Assembly (NCBI GenBank): GCA_945900755.1
Contig: CAMDKS010000016.1
Coordinates: forward strand, 1 to 64,000
DNA length: 64,000 nt
DNA from: Bdellovibrio sp. ZAP7
GTDB taxonomy: Bacteria > Bdellovibrionota_B > Oligoflexia > Oligoflexales > RGVZ01
Direction: 5' to 3'
The translations under genes and the position numbers were made by a program. Positions 52,398-62,452 of this stretch are shown piece after piece. How positions within the stretch are numbered: the stretch's first letter is position 1; every line of letters starts with the position of its first letter. The notes beneath the pieces were generated by a model. It was not told where the DNA came from. It did no database searches and worked only from the letters and a program-made list of their open reading frames with translations.

Positions 52398-54569
52398 TTA
52401 GTTGTAAGAAATGACCTCTATGTCGACTTTGGTTTCAGGCGGTAGGAGATTGTCCTCTATTTCAATCTCCGCTCCGGTTCGTTTGAACGAGGTGGTGGGC
52501 TTTCCATCTACGAAAACTTTCCAGGCCATATGCTTGTCATTCGGATCGACACCTGCGGCGAGGGTCACTACGAATTTGTTGGTGCGCTGAATTTCATGTC
52601 TATAGTCAATGGATATTTCTGTAAAATCATTGCCCTCGGCACACTGAAAGCTTACATCCTTTCCTTTATAGCGCGAGCTCCAATCAGAGGGCTTAGCCTC
52701 TTCGACCTTTTTTTCTGGGGCCTTCCCTGCAAGTGATTTTGAATCCTCTAAATCATTCAAGTCGAGAGATGCGGGTTCTTTCTTTATTTGGCAGACATCT
52801 GCTTTTCCATCCGCAGTGACTTTAACATTATCGTCGATTCGATCATCTGGCAGATCAATCGTCCGCATGCTGGATTTTTCTCCAAAATCCAGGGTTACCG
52901 TGACCACTCTCTTCTCAACAACATTCTCTGGCTTGAATTGTAAATTTGGGTTCTTCCACTCACCGGCAACCTCTTGTCCAGAAGCTTTATCAGTGATGGT
53001 CGACGCAACCACATGACGTGGATCAGTGGAGCTTGCAGCGTAGTTTAGAATTTTATGTTCGTCAGTTTGCCACGAGGTCGTAACCACCGCGCCATCTGTT
53101 GGTGGCACAATAAAGTCTATTCCATTGGAGTCATATGAAAAACTTTGATCGGTTGCGGGCACACCATTTACGGATACTTTTAACGTATCGGGACGAACAC
53201 CTGCTAGGTTGTTTTCGAAGTGGGTTTTCATGGTTTTTTCCTCTAGATATTTAACCACGACCTTCGCATCCTCTGGTGGAGCCGCCGTAAACCCGATGAC
53301 TCTCTTCACCGGGTCATAATGATAATCGACCTCTTGGGTCAACGGCGTCCCATTCACAGTAACGACAAGTGAAAGCAAATTAGGGGCTGGCTGCGCAGGG
53401 ACTTCGGAAAACATAGGAATGGCATCATGTGTGTAGTTAAATGTAATTTTAAGGCCACTATTAACCTTTGAAGGATCAATCTTAACTAATTTTCCCTCTA
53501 TGCTGAGAACTCCGCTGGCCTCCAACACTTGGCCATCGACAGTGACGTCAAACTGAGTCATATCTGGTCGCGACGACAGTAAAAATTGCTTCTTCAGGAG
53601 TCTGGCGGCATCGGTTGACACGGTATTAAGAAAGGTTCCGTAGCCGTTTGCATTCGTAAAATCATGGCAAATAGATCCGACACTTCCACCCATTAAACGA
53701 GCGGCTTCAGCATACATAAAGCCCTGACCACCAGCGTCTGGGCAGGTGCCATCATGATCTGTGATGGCGTAAATTCGAGCCTCTGCGGGCGTGCGAATAC
53801 TATGAAGATAGTTCACCATTTCTGCGGCATTTTTTCCAGGGATCTTTTGACAACGGTTCTGCTCGCCTGGATTAGATCCGCAGTTATCTTCGTCACTCAA
53901 AAATAGGACACCTACACTAGACCCTGCACGTAGCCAGGGGCGAAGAGCTCCCTTACATTGCCCCTTGAATGCTTGGATGGCCATTGGAAATCCTTGTTCC
54001 GTGGCATCTGGATCGTATGGTTTTTTCACTGCGGCAGCGAATTTAGCGTCGGCATTTGCATCCGTTTTTTTAATTAAATTGGAGATTTTTACGCACGGGT
54101 CTGACATCGAGATCACCGCGATCTGCCAATTGGTATCCTTAAACTCGGAAATCAACGGCGCCAAACCTTTTGCGATCAGTGCCTGCTCGTCATCCATTGA
54201 CCTGGAATCATCGATGACCACGAGAAAGTCGAGCATTCCAGCTTCACTCAAATTGAATTCTTCCGAACTTGTTTTAGCTGCATGCCCTTGTTCATACGGT
54301 TCGTTGATGGCTTTTCTGTTCACCTGCATTTGAGTCACTCTTGACGGATTTTTTTCTGCCTGAGTGACATCAAAAGATGTGTATCGTCCCCCGTCACTGA
54401 TTTTCAAATTGCCGTCAACAATACTTGATGACGTGAAGTTGAAAATTTGGCTGGACTTCGAATCGAGTGATTTTTTACTGGGGCTGGCAAACTTCGCTTC
54501 TGAGTTACAGGATGCCGTGAGCAAATAAATAGGAATTATCGATACATTCATATACATTAATTTTTTCAT
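52398..54569 (-). CDS. vWA-domain lipoprotein of unknown function
   Basis: 723 aa from the ATG at 54569 (GAGGAGAAA upstream); the track start at 54653 adds a 28-residue leader before the signal sequence and is rejected. Lipobox LLTASC (Cys about 21). The vWA-like domain (about 115-330) carries the MIDAS DDSRS in LDFLVVIDDSRSMDDEQ, then VGVLFLSDEDNCGSN. The later part (about 340-530) has repeated modules such as LKISVNGVPATD and QVLEASGVL that look like short beta domains. Possibly surface adhesion or complex assembly. Confidence 0.75.
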   Translation of the reverse strand: MKKLMYMNVSIIPIYLLTASCNSEAKFASPSKKSLDSKSSQIFNFTSSSIVDGNLKISDGGRYTSFDVTQAEKNPSRVTQMQVNRKAINEPYEQGHAAKTSSEEFNLSEAGMLDFLVVIDDSRSMDDEQALIAKGLAPLISEFKDTNWQIAVISMSDPCVKISNLIKKTDANADAKFAAAVKKPYDPDATEQGFPMAIQAFKGQCKGALRPWLRAGSSVGVLFLSDEDNCGSNPGEQNRCQKIPGKNAAEMVNYLHSIRTPAEARIYAITDHDGTCPDAGGQGFMYAEAARLMGGSVGSICHDFTNANGYGTFLNTVSTDAARLLKKQFLLSSRPDMTQFDVTVDGQVLEASGVLSIEGKLVKIDPSKVNSGLKITFNYTHDAIPMFSEVPAQPAPNLLSLVVTVNGTPLTQEVDYHYDPVKRVIGFTAAPPEDAKVVVKYLEEKTMKTHFENNLAGVRPDTLKVSVNGVPATDQSFSYDSNGIDFIVPPTDGAVVTTSWQTDEHKILNYAASSTDPRHVVASTITDKASGQEVAGEWKNPNLQFKPENVVEKRVVTVTLDFGEKSSMRTIDLPDDRIDDNVKVTADGKADVCQIKKEPASLDLNDLEDSKSLAGKAPEKKVEEAKPSDWSSRYKGKDVSFQCAEGNDFTEISIDYRHEIQRTNKFVVTLAAGVDPNDKHMAWKVFVDGKPTTSFKRTGAEIEIEDNLLPPETKVDIEVISYN

Positions 54570-54930
54570 AATGATTTCTCCTCTAAGTAACATGCCACGC
54601 ACTACGCGGGACATAGTTGGGTTTTCGTCAATCTCAAGGATTCCTTTAGCCAATTCTTAAAATATCTTGATTTCGCTGTTAAATCATATCATTAGGAAAA
54701 TTTTAGAGGGTGCTTTAGCCGCGAGCTTTTCGCGTGCCGCCAGGGTCGACGTCGAACTCGCAACCGTATGAGTCGATTTACCAAGAAGACAAATTTTGAG
54801 AAGGTACCACAGCTTGGCCCTCATTTTTTTTTGCAAGGGGGGTCAAGTAATTCCCTCATCGTCCGAGAAGTGGGTGTGGGACGATCCTTTCGCGCGCTGA
54901 ATGTAAACATAGTCATAGTGGAAATCTTGC
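54570..54930. other. Intergenic region between the vWA and REC-TPR genes
   Basis: About 360 bp in a divergent arrangement, presumably holding both promoters. An AT-rich block lies at about 54655-54710 and a run of nine T at about 54822. No ORF or strong palindrome was identified. Confidence 0.35.
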
Positions 54931-57102
54931 ATGGCGATTGAATCTAAATTTAAAGACAAATCAGCACGAGTCGTTTTGGTAGACTCTTCTGGATCTGTGC
55001 GCCAGCTATTAAGCGAGGTTACGAAATCCCTAGGTTTTGCCAATACGCAAGCTGTTGCCACAATCGCAGATGCCCATAGTATTCTCGAAACAGAATCCGC
55101 CGATTGGCTCATCGTCCCTGTAAGCGCCGACCAAGAGTTGAACGGCCTGCACACCGTACGTATGATGATCAATTTTGCGCAAATCAATCATGTGCGCGTG
55201 TCATTGTTAGTAGAAGAAAAAGAATCGTGGGTTCTTTCTAAGGCGTTTGAATTCGGTCTTTTGAGCTATCACTCGAAGCCATTTACCAAAGACAGCCTTA
55301 AAAAAGGACTTGAAGAGTTAATGGCCCTGATGGAACAAAATGACTGGGATTCCACTCGCACGTCTGCCGAGTATTTGCGTCGGCATTTGGCCGCCACGAA
55401 TCAGCCCGCAGATCTTTTGACCCTCGAAAAAAATCTTCAAAATATTTATCCGGGTAATTCCAAATTACTAATCGACCTCGCCAGCGCTCTACACCTTTCA
55501 GGTGCAACTGATTCCGCAAAATCCACTTTACGCCAAGTAGAATTTATGGACCCAAGTGTCGCACCGTTAGTGAAAGCAAAGCGCACCGCTTTATTCGGAG
55601 CAGGAGCCACCGACGAGCCTTCGGCAGCGGCTGGAGAAAACGTTTTGAGTCTTGGAGCTGTAGTCATCATAGATAATGACGATTCGGTACGTTCTGCGGT
55701 TAAGACCATTTTTTCCGAGCTCGGCGGTCCACAGATTCAGGACTTTGCGGACGGGGAAGCTGCTTTAGATTGGATGCAGGCTAACGGCGAACCTTCCCTT
55801 ATTGTTACAGAGTGGAAGGTTCCTAAAGTGACCGGGCCCCTGTTGCTTCAACGGGTTCGTGCCCTCGGCTACACAAACGTCCCGGTTCTTGTTTTGAGCG
55901 CACTGATTAAACCAATGGATATGCCAATCATTCGCGAGATGGGCGTGGCAAATATGGTTGAAAAACCGATGGAGCGTGTGACGTTCCTAAAGGCTGTTAT
56001 TTGGACCATTCAGCAAGACCGCATGCCCACTGAGACCCAAACCATTGAGAACAAAGTACGAGCCTTTCTTGCCGCCAAAAAATTAAGTGATGCCGAAGAA
56101 TTGCTGGTAAGATTTTTGGCCGACGATGGTGTTGGAGCTGGTCGAAAGTCTGTTATGCGTGCTGAACATGCCTTCGCAAAAGAAAATTACGAGGCCGCAA
56201 AAGATTTTGCCATCGAGGCGATTAAAACCAGTGGAGAATCGTTATTTGCATTAAATGTTTTAGGTAAATCCTTGATGATACTTCGCCAATTTGAGCCCGC
56301 CTTAAAGTGTTTTCAAAAGGCACAGGGCGTTTCACCTATGAATTTAGAACGTCTGGTTACCATCGCGGAAACTCAAGCGGAAACCGGCGATACGGCCGCA
56401 GCTGAAGCCTCGATTAATAGGGCCAAAGACATTGATCCTGACAGCTCCACGGTTCAGGATGGGCAAGTTAAAGTGGCCATGGCGTCAGGAAATCCTGATG
56501 CCGCGAAGGCCATTCTTGGCAAAATGGAGAGTATGAATAATATCATTGGGTATCTAAATAATAAGGCCATCGCCCACGCAAAATGTGGCTTCGGCAAAGA
56601 GGGAATTGAAATTTACGAAAAAACATTAGAGTCAATTCCCGACGACAAACGAGATATTTTGGCTATCGTAAACTACAATATGGCGCTGGCAAAAATTCGC
56701 AACGGAGACCTCGCCGGTGCGATGCCAGACTTAGATGCGGTGATTGCCTATCCAGAAAGTCGTGTGCATAAAAAGGCCGTTAGCCTAAAAGATCGGCTAA
56801 GTCCAGCTGTCGATAAGGGCATGACCTTTTCCCTTAGGGAGGCCGATCAAGCTCCTCCGCCTGCCGCTGCGGCAGAAGTTGTGGGAGACGTCGTCGTAAA
56901 GACGGCCGATGCCACAACTTTAATCCACGCCATGCTGGAAATAGCCCCAGGCGACCAATGCTGCTACCTAGTCTTTCAGTCGACTGCCCCTATGGAATCA
57001 GAACTGACTAACGCGATGGCAGCACCGCCTAAATTTCAGGTTCGTAAGGCCATCGAGCGCGGCGAGACCTTCCTTGGTGGCGCCGGAAAAGCGACTGGTT
57101 AA
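54931..57102 (+). CDS. Double receiver-domain TPR protein with non-canonical receivers
   Basis: 723 aa. REC1 (about 6-125) lacks a phospho-Asp (DWLIVPVSA). REC2 (about 245-365) begins VVIIDNDDSVRSAV and has Glu where Asp is expected (LIVTEWKVP), with the Lys kept in VEKPM. A TPR array follows (about 385-640; AFAKENYEAAKDFAIEAIK, ALNVLGKSLMILRQFEPALKCFQKAQ). The C-terminal about 60 residues are unassigned. The Glu could mimic constant phosphorylation. Probably a scaffold or regulator; partner unknown. Not in an operon. Confidence 0.78.
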   Translation: MAIESKFKDKSARVVLVDSSGSVRQLLSEVTKSLGFANTQAVATIADAHSILETESADWLIVPVSADQELNGLHTVRMMINFAQINHVRVSLLVEEKESWVLSKAFEFGLLSYHSKPFTKDSLKKGLEELMALMEQNDWDSTRTSAEYLRRHLAATNQPADLLTLEKNLQNIYPGNSKLLIDLASALHLSGATDSAKSTLRQVEFMDPSVAPLVKAKRTALFGAGATDEPSAAAGENVLSLGAVVIIDNDDSVRSAVKTIFSELGGPQIQDFADGEAALDWMQANGEPSLIVTEWKVPKVTGPLLLQRVRALGYTNVPVLVLSALIKPMDMPIIREMGVANMVEKPMERVTFLKAVIWTIQQDRMPTETQTIENKVRAFLAAKKLSDAEELLVRFLADDGVGAGRKSVMRAEHAFAKENYEAAKDFAIEAIKTSGESLFALNVLGKSLMILRQFEPALKCFQKAQGVSPMNLERLVTIAETQAETGDTAAAEASINRAKDIDPDSSTVQDGQVKVAMASGNPDAAKAILGKMESMNNIIGYLNNKAIAHAKCGFGKEGIEIYEKTLESIPDDKRDILAIVNYNMALAKIRNGDLAGAMPDLDAVIAYPESRVHKKAVSLKDRLSPAVDKGMTFSLREADQAPPPAAAAEVVGDVVVKTADATTLIHAMLEIAPGDQCCYLVFQSTAPMESELTNAMAAPPKFQVRKAIERGETFLGGAGKATG

Positions 57103-57237
57103 AAGACCTATTGCCACCCCCCCCCGAAGCCGTGTTAAAAGCCCTCTATCCCTGCTGCCGCCGATGTGGCGCTGTAGAGTGTGTTTTGCCATTTTTTAAT
57201 TGTCACTATAGCAGCAAGCTATCAACAGGAAATAAAT

Positions 57238-58995
57238 ATGACCACGTCCAATACACGTCTCGCTGCATGGGTGAACGAAGTCGCCGCCAAAACTAAACCT
57301 GATCGAATTCATTGGTGCACCGGCAGTGCTGATGAGAAAAAAATTCTGATAGAAGAAATGCAGTTGGCAGGATCTCTGATTGCTCTCAACACAGAAACTC
57401 ATCCGGGATGCTACCTCCATCGCTCAGATCCAAGCGACGTTGCACGAACAGAGCATCTTACTTTTGTTTGCTCAAAGAACAAAGACGACGCCGGTCCAAA
57501 CAACAACTGGATGGAGCCGTCAGAAGGTCACAAGAAAATCGACGCCTTGTTTGCAGGCTGCATGCGGGGACGTACGATGTATGTTATTCCTTACTGCATG
57601 GGTCCTATTAATTCGCCACTTTCACGCTGTGGCGTTGAAATTACGGATAGTGCCTACGTCGTCTTGAACATGCGCATTATGACGCGGATGGGCGATAAGC
57701 CTCTGGCTCGCATTGAAAAAGAAGACTCGTTCGTTAAAGGCTTGCACTCCACAGGAGACCTTTCCCCTGACCGTCGCTTTGTGATGCATTTTCCAGAAGA
57801 ACTTTCTATCAAGTCGATTGGTTCAGGTTACGGCGGTAATGCCTTACTTGGAAAAAAATGTCATGCCCTTCGCCTCGGCTCTTGGCAAGCGAAGTCTGAG
57901 GGTTGGCTGGCGGAACACATGTTGATTGTTGGCATCGAAAATCCTGCTGGCAAACGTCATTACGTCGCCGCCGCCTTTCCATCCGCTTGTGGCAAAACCA
58001 ATCTCGCGATGCTAATCCCTCCTCAAGCCTACCGCGAAAAGGGCTGGAAAGTTTTCACTGTTGGCGACGATATCGCGTGGATTCATCCAGGAAAAGATGG
58101 TCGTCTGTACGCCATTAATCCTGAAGCAGGTTACTTTGGCGTGGCTCCAGGCACAGCCTCTGATACGAATCCTACGGCCTTAAACATGCTAAATAAGGAC
58201 GCCATATTTACGAACGTGGCCGTCACCAAAGATCTTCAACCTTGGTGGGAAGGGCTCACTAAATCTGCTCCTGAGGGACTTACTGATTGGCAAGGACGGG
58301 CTTGGGAGTCTGGAAAAGGCCCCGCCGCTCACCCAAATAGTCGCTTCACAGTTTCTGCTTCACAGTGTGGTAGCTACACACCTGAAGCCGAGGCCTCGGA
58401 CGGTGTGCCGTTATCGGCGATTATCTTCGGAGGGCGCCGCAAGGAGCTTTCTCCTCTCGTGGTGGAATCTGTGTCGTGGGCACACGGCGTATTTTTGGGA
58501 GCCTCGGTGGCCTCAGAAACGACGGCAGCGGCAACCGGCGCCGTTGGAGTGGTTCGTCGTGACCCGATGGCCATGCAGCCTTTTTGCGGCTACAATTTCG
58601 GTGACTATTGGACCCACTGGCTGTCGATGGGCAAAAAATACAACAATCTCCCGAAAATTTTCCACGTCAATTGGTTTCGTCAGGACAAAGCTGGCCGCTT
58701 TATGTGGCCAGGATTTGGTGACAATATGCGTGTTCTTGAGTGGGTATTGGCACGATGTGAGGGCAAGGGCGAAGCGGTTCGCACGCCTATCGGATTCTTG
58801 CCTACGAACAGCGCCATTAATACTGAGGGCACGGGCCTGACCAAAGAAACGATGCGTGAGCTTCTAGCCATTGAAGCGCCTGCGTGGAAAAATGAGATGT
58901 CTGGAATTCAAGAATACTTTTCCAAGTTCGGCTCACACATGCCAGCAGAACTAGGAAATGAACTGAAGCGAATTTCTAGCGAATTACACGGATAG
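57238..58995 (+). CDS. pckG: Phosphoenolpyruvate carboxykinase (GTP)
   Basis: 585 aa from the ATG at 57238 (CAGGAAA upstream); the track start at 57181 is rejected. GTP-type PEPCK markers: P-loop AAFPSACGKTNLAM with the reactive Cys, GDDIAWIHPG, INPEAGYFGVAPGT, NPNSRFTV-type (HPNSRFTVSASQC) and FGGRRKELSPLVVES. Converts oxaloacetate and GTP to PEP, the entry to gluconeogenesis, suiting growth on amino acids. Ends at a hairpin shared with the convergent oxidase. Confidence 0.96.
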   Translation: MTTSNTRLAAWVNEVAAKTKPDRIHWCTGSADEKKILIEEMQLAGSLIALNTETHPGCYLHRSDPSDVARTEHLTFVCSKNKDDAGPNNNWMEPSEGHKKIDALFAGCMRGRTMYVIPYCMGPINSPLSRCGVEITDSAYVVLNMRIMTRMGDKPLARIEKEDSFVKGLHSTGDLSPDRRFVMHFPEELSIKSIGSGYGGNALLGKKCHALRLGSWQAKSEGWLAEHMLIVGIENPAGKRHYVAAAFPSACGKTNLAMLIPPQAYREKGWKVFTVGDDIAWIHPGKDGRLYAINPEAGYFGVAPGTASDTNPTALNMLNKDAIFTNVAVTKDLQPWWEGLTKSAPEGLTDWQGRAWESGKGPAAHPNSRFTVSASQCGSYTPEAEASDGVPLSAIIFGGRRKELSPLVVESVSWAHGVFLGASVASETTAAATGAVGVVRRDPMAMQPFCGYNFGDYWTHWLSMGKKYNNLPKIFHVNWFRQDKAGRFMWPGFGDNMRVLEWVLARCEGKGEAVRTPIGFLPTNSAINTEGTGLTKETMRELLAIEAPAWKNEMSGIQEYFSKFGSHMPAELGNELKRISSELHG

Positions 58996-59002
58996 TCTAT
59001 TG

Positions 59003-59034
59003 TTGACGTGTGGACTGACAAGTTCACACGTCAA
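59003..59034 (+). terminator. Hairpin between pckG and the FAD oxidase
   Basis: TTGACGTGTG-N12-CACACGTCAA followed by ATATTTTTCC on the plus strand: 10-bp perfect stem with further ACT/AGT pairing inside. It ends pckG transcription and extends into the last codons and stop of the convergent gene (stop at 59024-59026). Confidence 0.8.
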
Positions 59035-60475
59035 ATATTTTTCCTGGGTTTAAGATCCCTTTGGGGTCCCACAATCGTTTTGTTTGCCTCATCCAAGACA
59101 CTTCTTGAGCAGTCCTAGTGAAATGCAGATCTTTTTTCTTGGTAAGACCGATTCCGTGTTCTGCCGAAATACTGCCTTTGAACTTGGTCAATAATTTAAA
59201 AATTTGTTCTTCAATGGTACGTGCGGCCACTTGAAATTCTTTTGGATTTCGCTCCTTTGGTGAAACATAATTGATGTGCAAATTGCCGTCACCAATGTGA
59301 CCAAAAAGCACTAGCTCCATGGCGTCGCTCGCAGGTCCGTTTGTGGCACTGCTGCTCATTTTAGTGAGAAGCTTTTCTAGCTCCTTCACAAAGGGATCCA
59401 ACTGATCAATGGCCAATGAAATGTCGTTTTTGCGCACTTGGCCATGGGCAGCTAGGGATTCCGTAATATTTTCACGCAGCCCCCAAAACTCCTTAAATTG
59501 CGTTGAATTGGCGGCAATTGTGGCATCGGAAATCAGGCCTTGGTCAAATAATTTTTCTAGCAAGGTCTCCATTTCTGGTTCGCTACCTGGTTGCTCAATC
59601 TCAAGCAAAACATAAAAGGGAGAGCTCGCTGCAAACGGGGTTCTTGCTCCAGGAAGACGAGCCAACACGATCTTGTGGGCAACCTGTGTAAAGAATTCAA
59701 AGGCCGTTACGGAAACGGCTGCCAGACTGCATTCAGTCAATATTTTTGGAATCTTTTCAAACACGTCGACAGCCATGATCGCCAACTGAAGATTGCGCGG
59801 TTTAGGCATCAGACGCAAAACAGCTTTTGTTACGATGCCAAGGGTGCCCTCGCTGCCAATAAACAGGTGCTTCAGATCATACCCAGAATTGTTTTTGCGC
59901 AGCCCCACATTCATATCTAAAATATCACCGTTAGCCAGCACGACTTCGAGCCCTAATACCTGTTCGCGGGTGCCGCCATACTTAATCAATTTAACGCCGC
60001 CTGCATTCGTGGCGATATTGCCGCCGATGTGGCAGCTTCCTTTGGAGGCGAGATCCAACGGAAAAAACAAACCGATATATTTTGCGGCCTCTTGCAGCGC
60101 TTGAGTCGTCACCCCGGCCTCGGTGGTAATCGTAAGCCCTGTTGAATCAACGTCCAAAATCTTACACATGCGCGATAGACTCATAACCACCTCGCCCTCA
60201 CTAGCGACGGCTCCCGCACAAAGCCCTGTGCGCCCACCTGACGGGGTTACGGCCAATTCATTTTCGTGGCAGTAGGCCATAATTTTACTTACTTCGGCCG
60301 TATTTTGCGGCAAAACAATGCAAAGAGGCTTTGGCTCATATACTTTTGTCCAGTCTGTACCCCAAGTTTTCAGATCAAGCGCACCAGTCAAAACAAAGGA
60401 CTCGCCAACAAGGGCTCTCAAGTATTTAATCGCCTCGACAGTAGAAACTTTTGGAGTCAGATGGGCATGGGTCAT
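59024..60475 (-). CDS. FAD-linked oxidase (GlcD / D-lactate or D-2-hydroxyacid dehydrogenase family)
   Basis: 483 aa. PCMH-type FAD domain (about 45-225) with TPSGGRTGLCAGAVA, ITTEAGVTTQALQE, GGNIATNAGGVKLIKYG and GSEGTLGIVTKAVLRL. C-terminal oxidase domain (about 230-480) with FGHIGDGNLHINYV and AEHGIGLTKKKDL. Single-chain GlcD/DLD or D-2-hydroxyglutarate-dehydrogenase-like enzyme feeding electrons from a 2-hydroxyacid; the exact substrate is open. Divergent from purC. Confidence 0.9.
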   Translation of the reverse strand: MTHAHLTPKVSTVEAIKYLRALVGESFVLTGALDLKTWGTDWTKVYEPKPLCIVLPQNTAEVSKIMAYCHENELAVTPSGGRTGLCAGAVASEGEVVMSLSRMCKILDVDSTGLTITTEAGVTTQALQEAAKYIGLFFPLDLASKGSCHIGGNIATNAGGVKLIKYGGTREQVLGLEVVLANGDILDMNVGLRKNNSGYDLKHLFIGSEGTLGIVTKAVLRLMPKPRNLQLAIMAVDVFEKIPKILTECSLAAVSVTAFEFFTQVAHKIVLARLPGARTPFAASSPFYVLLEIEQPGSEPEMETLLEKLFDQGLISDATIAANSTQFKEFWGLRENITESLAAHGQVRKNDISLAIDQLDPFVKELEKLLTKMSSSATNGPASDAMELVLFGHIGDGNLHINYVSPKERNPKEFQVAARTIEEQIFKLLTKFKGSISAEHGIGLTKKKDLHFTRTAQEVSWMRQTKRLWDPKGILNPGKIFDV

Positions 60476-60624
60476 GGTATAAATTTCCTGTCATAAAGAC
60501 CGTGATAGATGGCGTTTTATTTAAAGACAATTAATTTGCACACTTTCAAAAAAACAGTTACCAAAAATCCTAGCACATCACAGGCAAGATGTTGCCTGCA
60601 AACATTCGTTCTTGGAGGTTCTAC

Positions 60625-61584
60625 ATGACAACTCTCCTCAGTGAAGTCTATCAAAGCATTCTATCCTCTCCCTTAGATGATCATCTATGGTCCTCACACA
60701 TTTGGCAGGGACCGAGCCCGGTAGACCTAGCCTTGTGGCATTCCCAAGGTTTTGCCGTCTATCAGGGAAAAATTAGAACTGTATTAAGTCGAGACGGCCG
60801 CATTCAAATGCTTCATTCAGACCGCCTGACGGCCTTCGACCGCTTGATCGATCATGTTCCGTTAAAGGGCGTGATCCTCGCATCCATCTCCAAATTTTGG
60901 CTGGAAGAGGCTGCGAAAATAGTGCCCACCCACTTTATTGAGACCCTCGGGTCTCGGGCACTAATCACGGAAAGCCTCGAACCCATCAAAGCTGAAGTGG
61001 TGGTGCGAGGTTATTTAGCCGGCTCCATCCTGCGAGCTTATGCTGTGGGTGAGCGGGTTTTTTGTGGAGTCAGGCTACCTGAGGGGCTAAAGCCCTTTGG
61101 CCGCCTTCCAGAGCCTATCATCACTCCGACCACTAAAGCGGCCGCGTTTGAACATGATGAAAACACCACCGCCGCGGAACTCATCCGCCGCAATGTTTGT
61201 ACGCAAAAGGAGTGGGATACTCTTTCGGCGATGGCCTTTAAAGTTTTTGAGCTTGGCACAAAAATATACGCCGAAAAAGGCTGGCTACTCGTGGATACCA
61301 AATATGAATTTGGCCGCACCTCTGATGGCACGATTAAACTTATCGACGAAGTGCACACACCTGATAGCAGCCGACTATGGAATATTGCGTCATACCAGAA
61401 CCGGATGCAAAAAAACGAGCCCCCGGAAATGTTAGACAAAGAAAACGTGCGGCGTTGGCTCCTTGACCACGGATTTTCGGGACATGGAGATGTGCCCGCT
61501 GTCCCGCGATCCATTTTGATTGAATTGGCGCAAATCTATTTGTTGGTCGCTGAGACTCTGATAGGCAAGCCACTTACGACGTGA
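60625..61584 (+). CDS. purC: Phosphoribosylaminoimidazole-succinocarboxamide synthase
   Basis: 319 aa from the ATG at 60625 (CTTGGAGG upstream); the track start at 60589 is rejected. SAICAR synthetase of the longer, yeast Ade1-like type: GKIRTVLSRDGRIQMLHSDRLTAFDRLIDHVPLKGVIL, KAEVVVRGYLAGSILRAY, PFGRLPEPIITPTTKA and LVDTKYEFGRTSDGTIKLIDEVHTPDSSRLW. Ligates aspartate to CAIR in purine synthesis. Stands apart from other pur genes here. Confidence 0.96.
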   Translation: MTTLLSEVYQSILSSPLDDHLWSSHIWQGPSPVDLALWHSQGFAVYQGKIRTVLSRDGRIQMLHSDRLTAFDRLIDHVPLKGVILASISKFWLEEAAKIVPTHFIETLGSRALITESLEPIKAEVVVRGYLAGSILRAYAVGERVFCGVRLPEGLKPFGRLPEPIITPTTKAAAFEHDENTTAAELIRRNVCTQKEWDTLSAMAFKVFELGTKIYAEKGWLLVDTKYEFGRTSDGTIKLIDEVHTPDSSRLWNIASYQNRMQKNEPPEMLDKENVRRWLLDHGFSGHGDVPAVPRSILIELAQIYLLVAETLIGKPLTT

Positions 61585-62424
61585 TCAGGCGTCCAATTGC
61601 TTTAAAATAGCACTCGCCAGCCATTCAGGATCATCATAGACCAGTTCATGGCCTGCGGTGGCATGATTTAAAATCACGGAACCTTTAACATGCTTGTGTA
61701 TAAATTCGCTGTTGGCCGGATTCACGAATAAATCATTTTCACTTTTAACCACCGTAACCGGACAGCCCACTGCCGCCATTTCACTTATGCCAGCAAATTT
61801 TCTGGCGGCCATTAATTGGGCCCAAACATTTGTGACGGCCGGCTTCGAAACGGCATCAATCGCCGCCCACGCACCGGCCATTTTTGATGTTTTGTCACTG
61901 GTCGTCTCTGGCCCAAGTAAAATTTTGGCGAGTCGTTCGTAGCCGTGCTTAGAACCCACCAATATTGAGCCTATAGCGACAAGACCACGGCGACTGATCC
62001 GAGATAGCTTTGCGGCGGCTACGCTTGAGTTGACTAACATGAGGCTCGCTACAAGTTGCGGTTTCATGGCTGCAACCGACAATGCGATCATGCCGCCGAG
62101 TGAAACGCCAATGATGTGAGCTCCCGCGGGTGCTTCTTTGGCAATGATAAGGGCGACATCATCGGCAAATTCATCGATATTTTGATGGCAATTGATTTTG
62201 ATAGAACTTGATCGGCCAAAGCCTCTATTATCAATCGCGATAACCCGGATACCTTTGGTGGCCAAAAAATTCTCAAAACCAAGCCAATGCTCCGACCATC
62301 TGCCAAGTCCCCGCAGCAGGACGACCGTTTTTTTACCGTCCCCAATAACTCGGTAGTGAACGCCGTCCATCGACTTGTGAGATAAATTTTCAGGTGCTTT
62401 GTTACTCGTTAAAGACTCGTTCAT
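61585..62424 (-). CDS. Alpha/beta-fold hydrolase
   Basis: 279 aa from the ATG at 62424; the track's 62508 start would overlap the upstream SDR gene. Motifs: VVLLRGLGRWSEHW (oxyanion region), DNRGFGRSS, nucleophile elbow IGVSLGGMIAL, Asp in VKSENDLFV and His in TAGHELVYDDPEW. Substrate unknown. Starts 28 bp after the SDR gene stop, so it is probably in its transcript. 3' end abuts purC (convergent, no gap). Confidence 0.82.
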   Translation of the reverse strand: MNESLTSNKAPENLSHKSMDGVHYRVIGDGKKTVVLLRGLGRWSEHWLGFENFLATKGIRVIAIDNRGFGRSSSIKINCHQNIDEFADDVALIIAKEAPAGAHIIGVSLGGMIALSVAAMKPQLVASLMLVNSSVAAAKLSRISRRGLVAIGSILVGSKHGYERLAKILLGPETTSDKTSKMAGAWAAIDAVSKPAVTNVWAQLMAARKFAGISEMAAVGCPVTVVKSENDLFVNPANSEFIHKHVKGSVILNHATAGHELVYDDPEWLASAILKQLDA

Positions 62425-62452
62425 TTGTAATGCCCCCGTTAACGCCAGATGG

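Noticed and set aside
54570-54656. 28-residue leader of the vWA ORF (ILEIDENPTMSRVVRGML) resembling a receiver-domain start
   Set aside because: Too short to be a domain, it precedes a proper signal peptide, and the ATG at 54569 has a good ribosome-binding site. Treated as chance or an eroded fragment.
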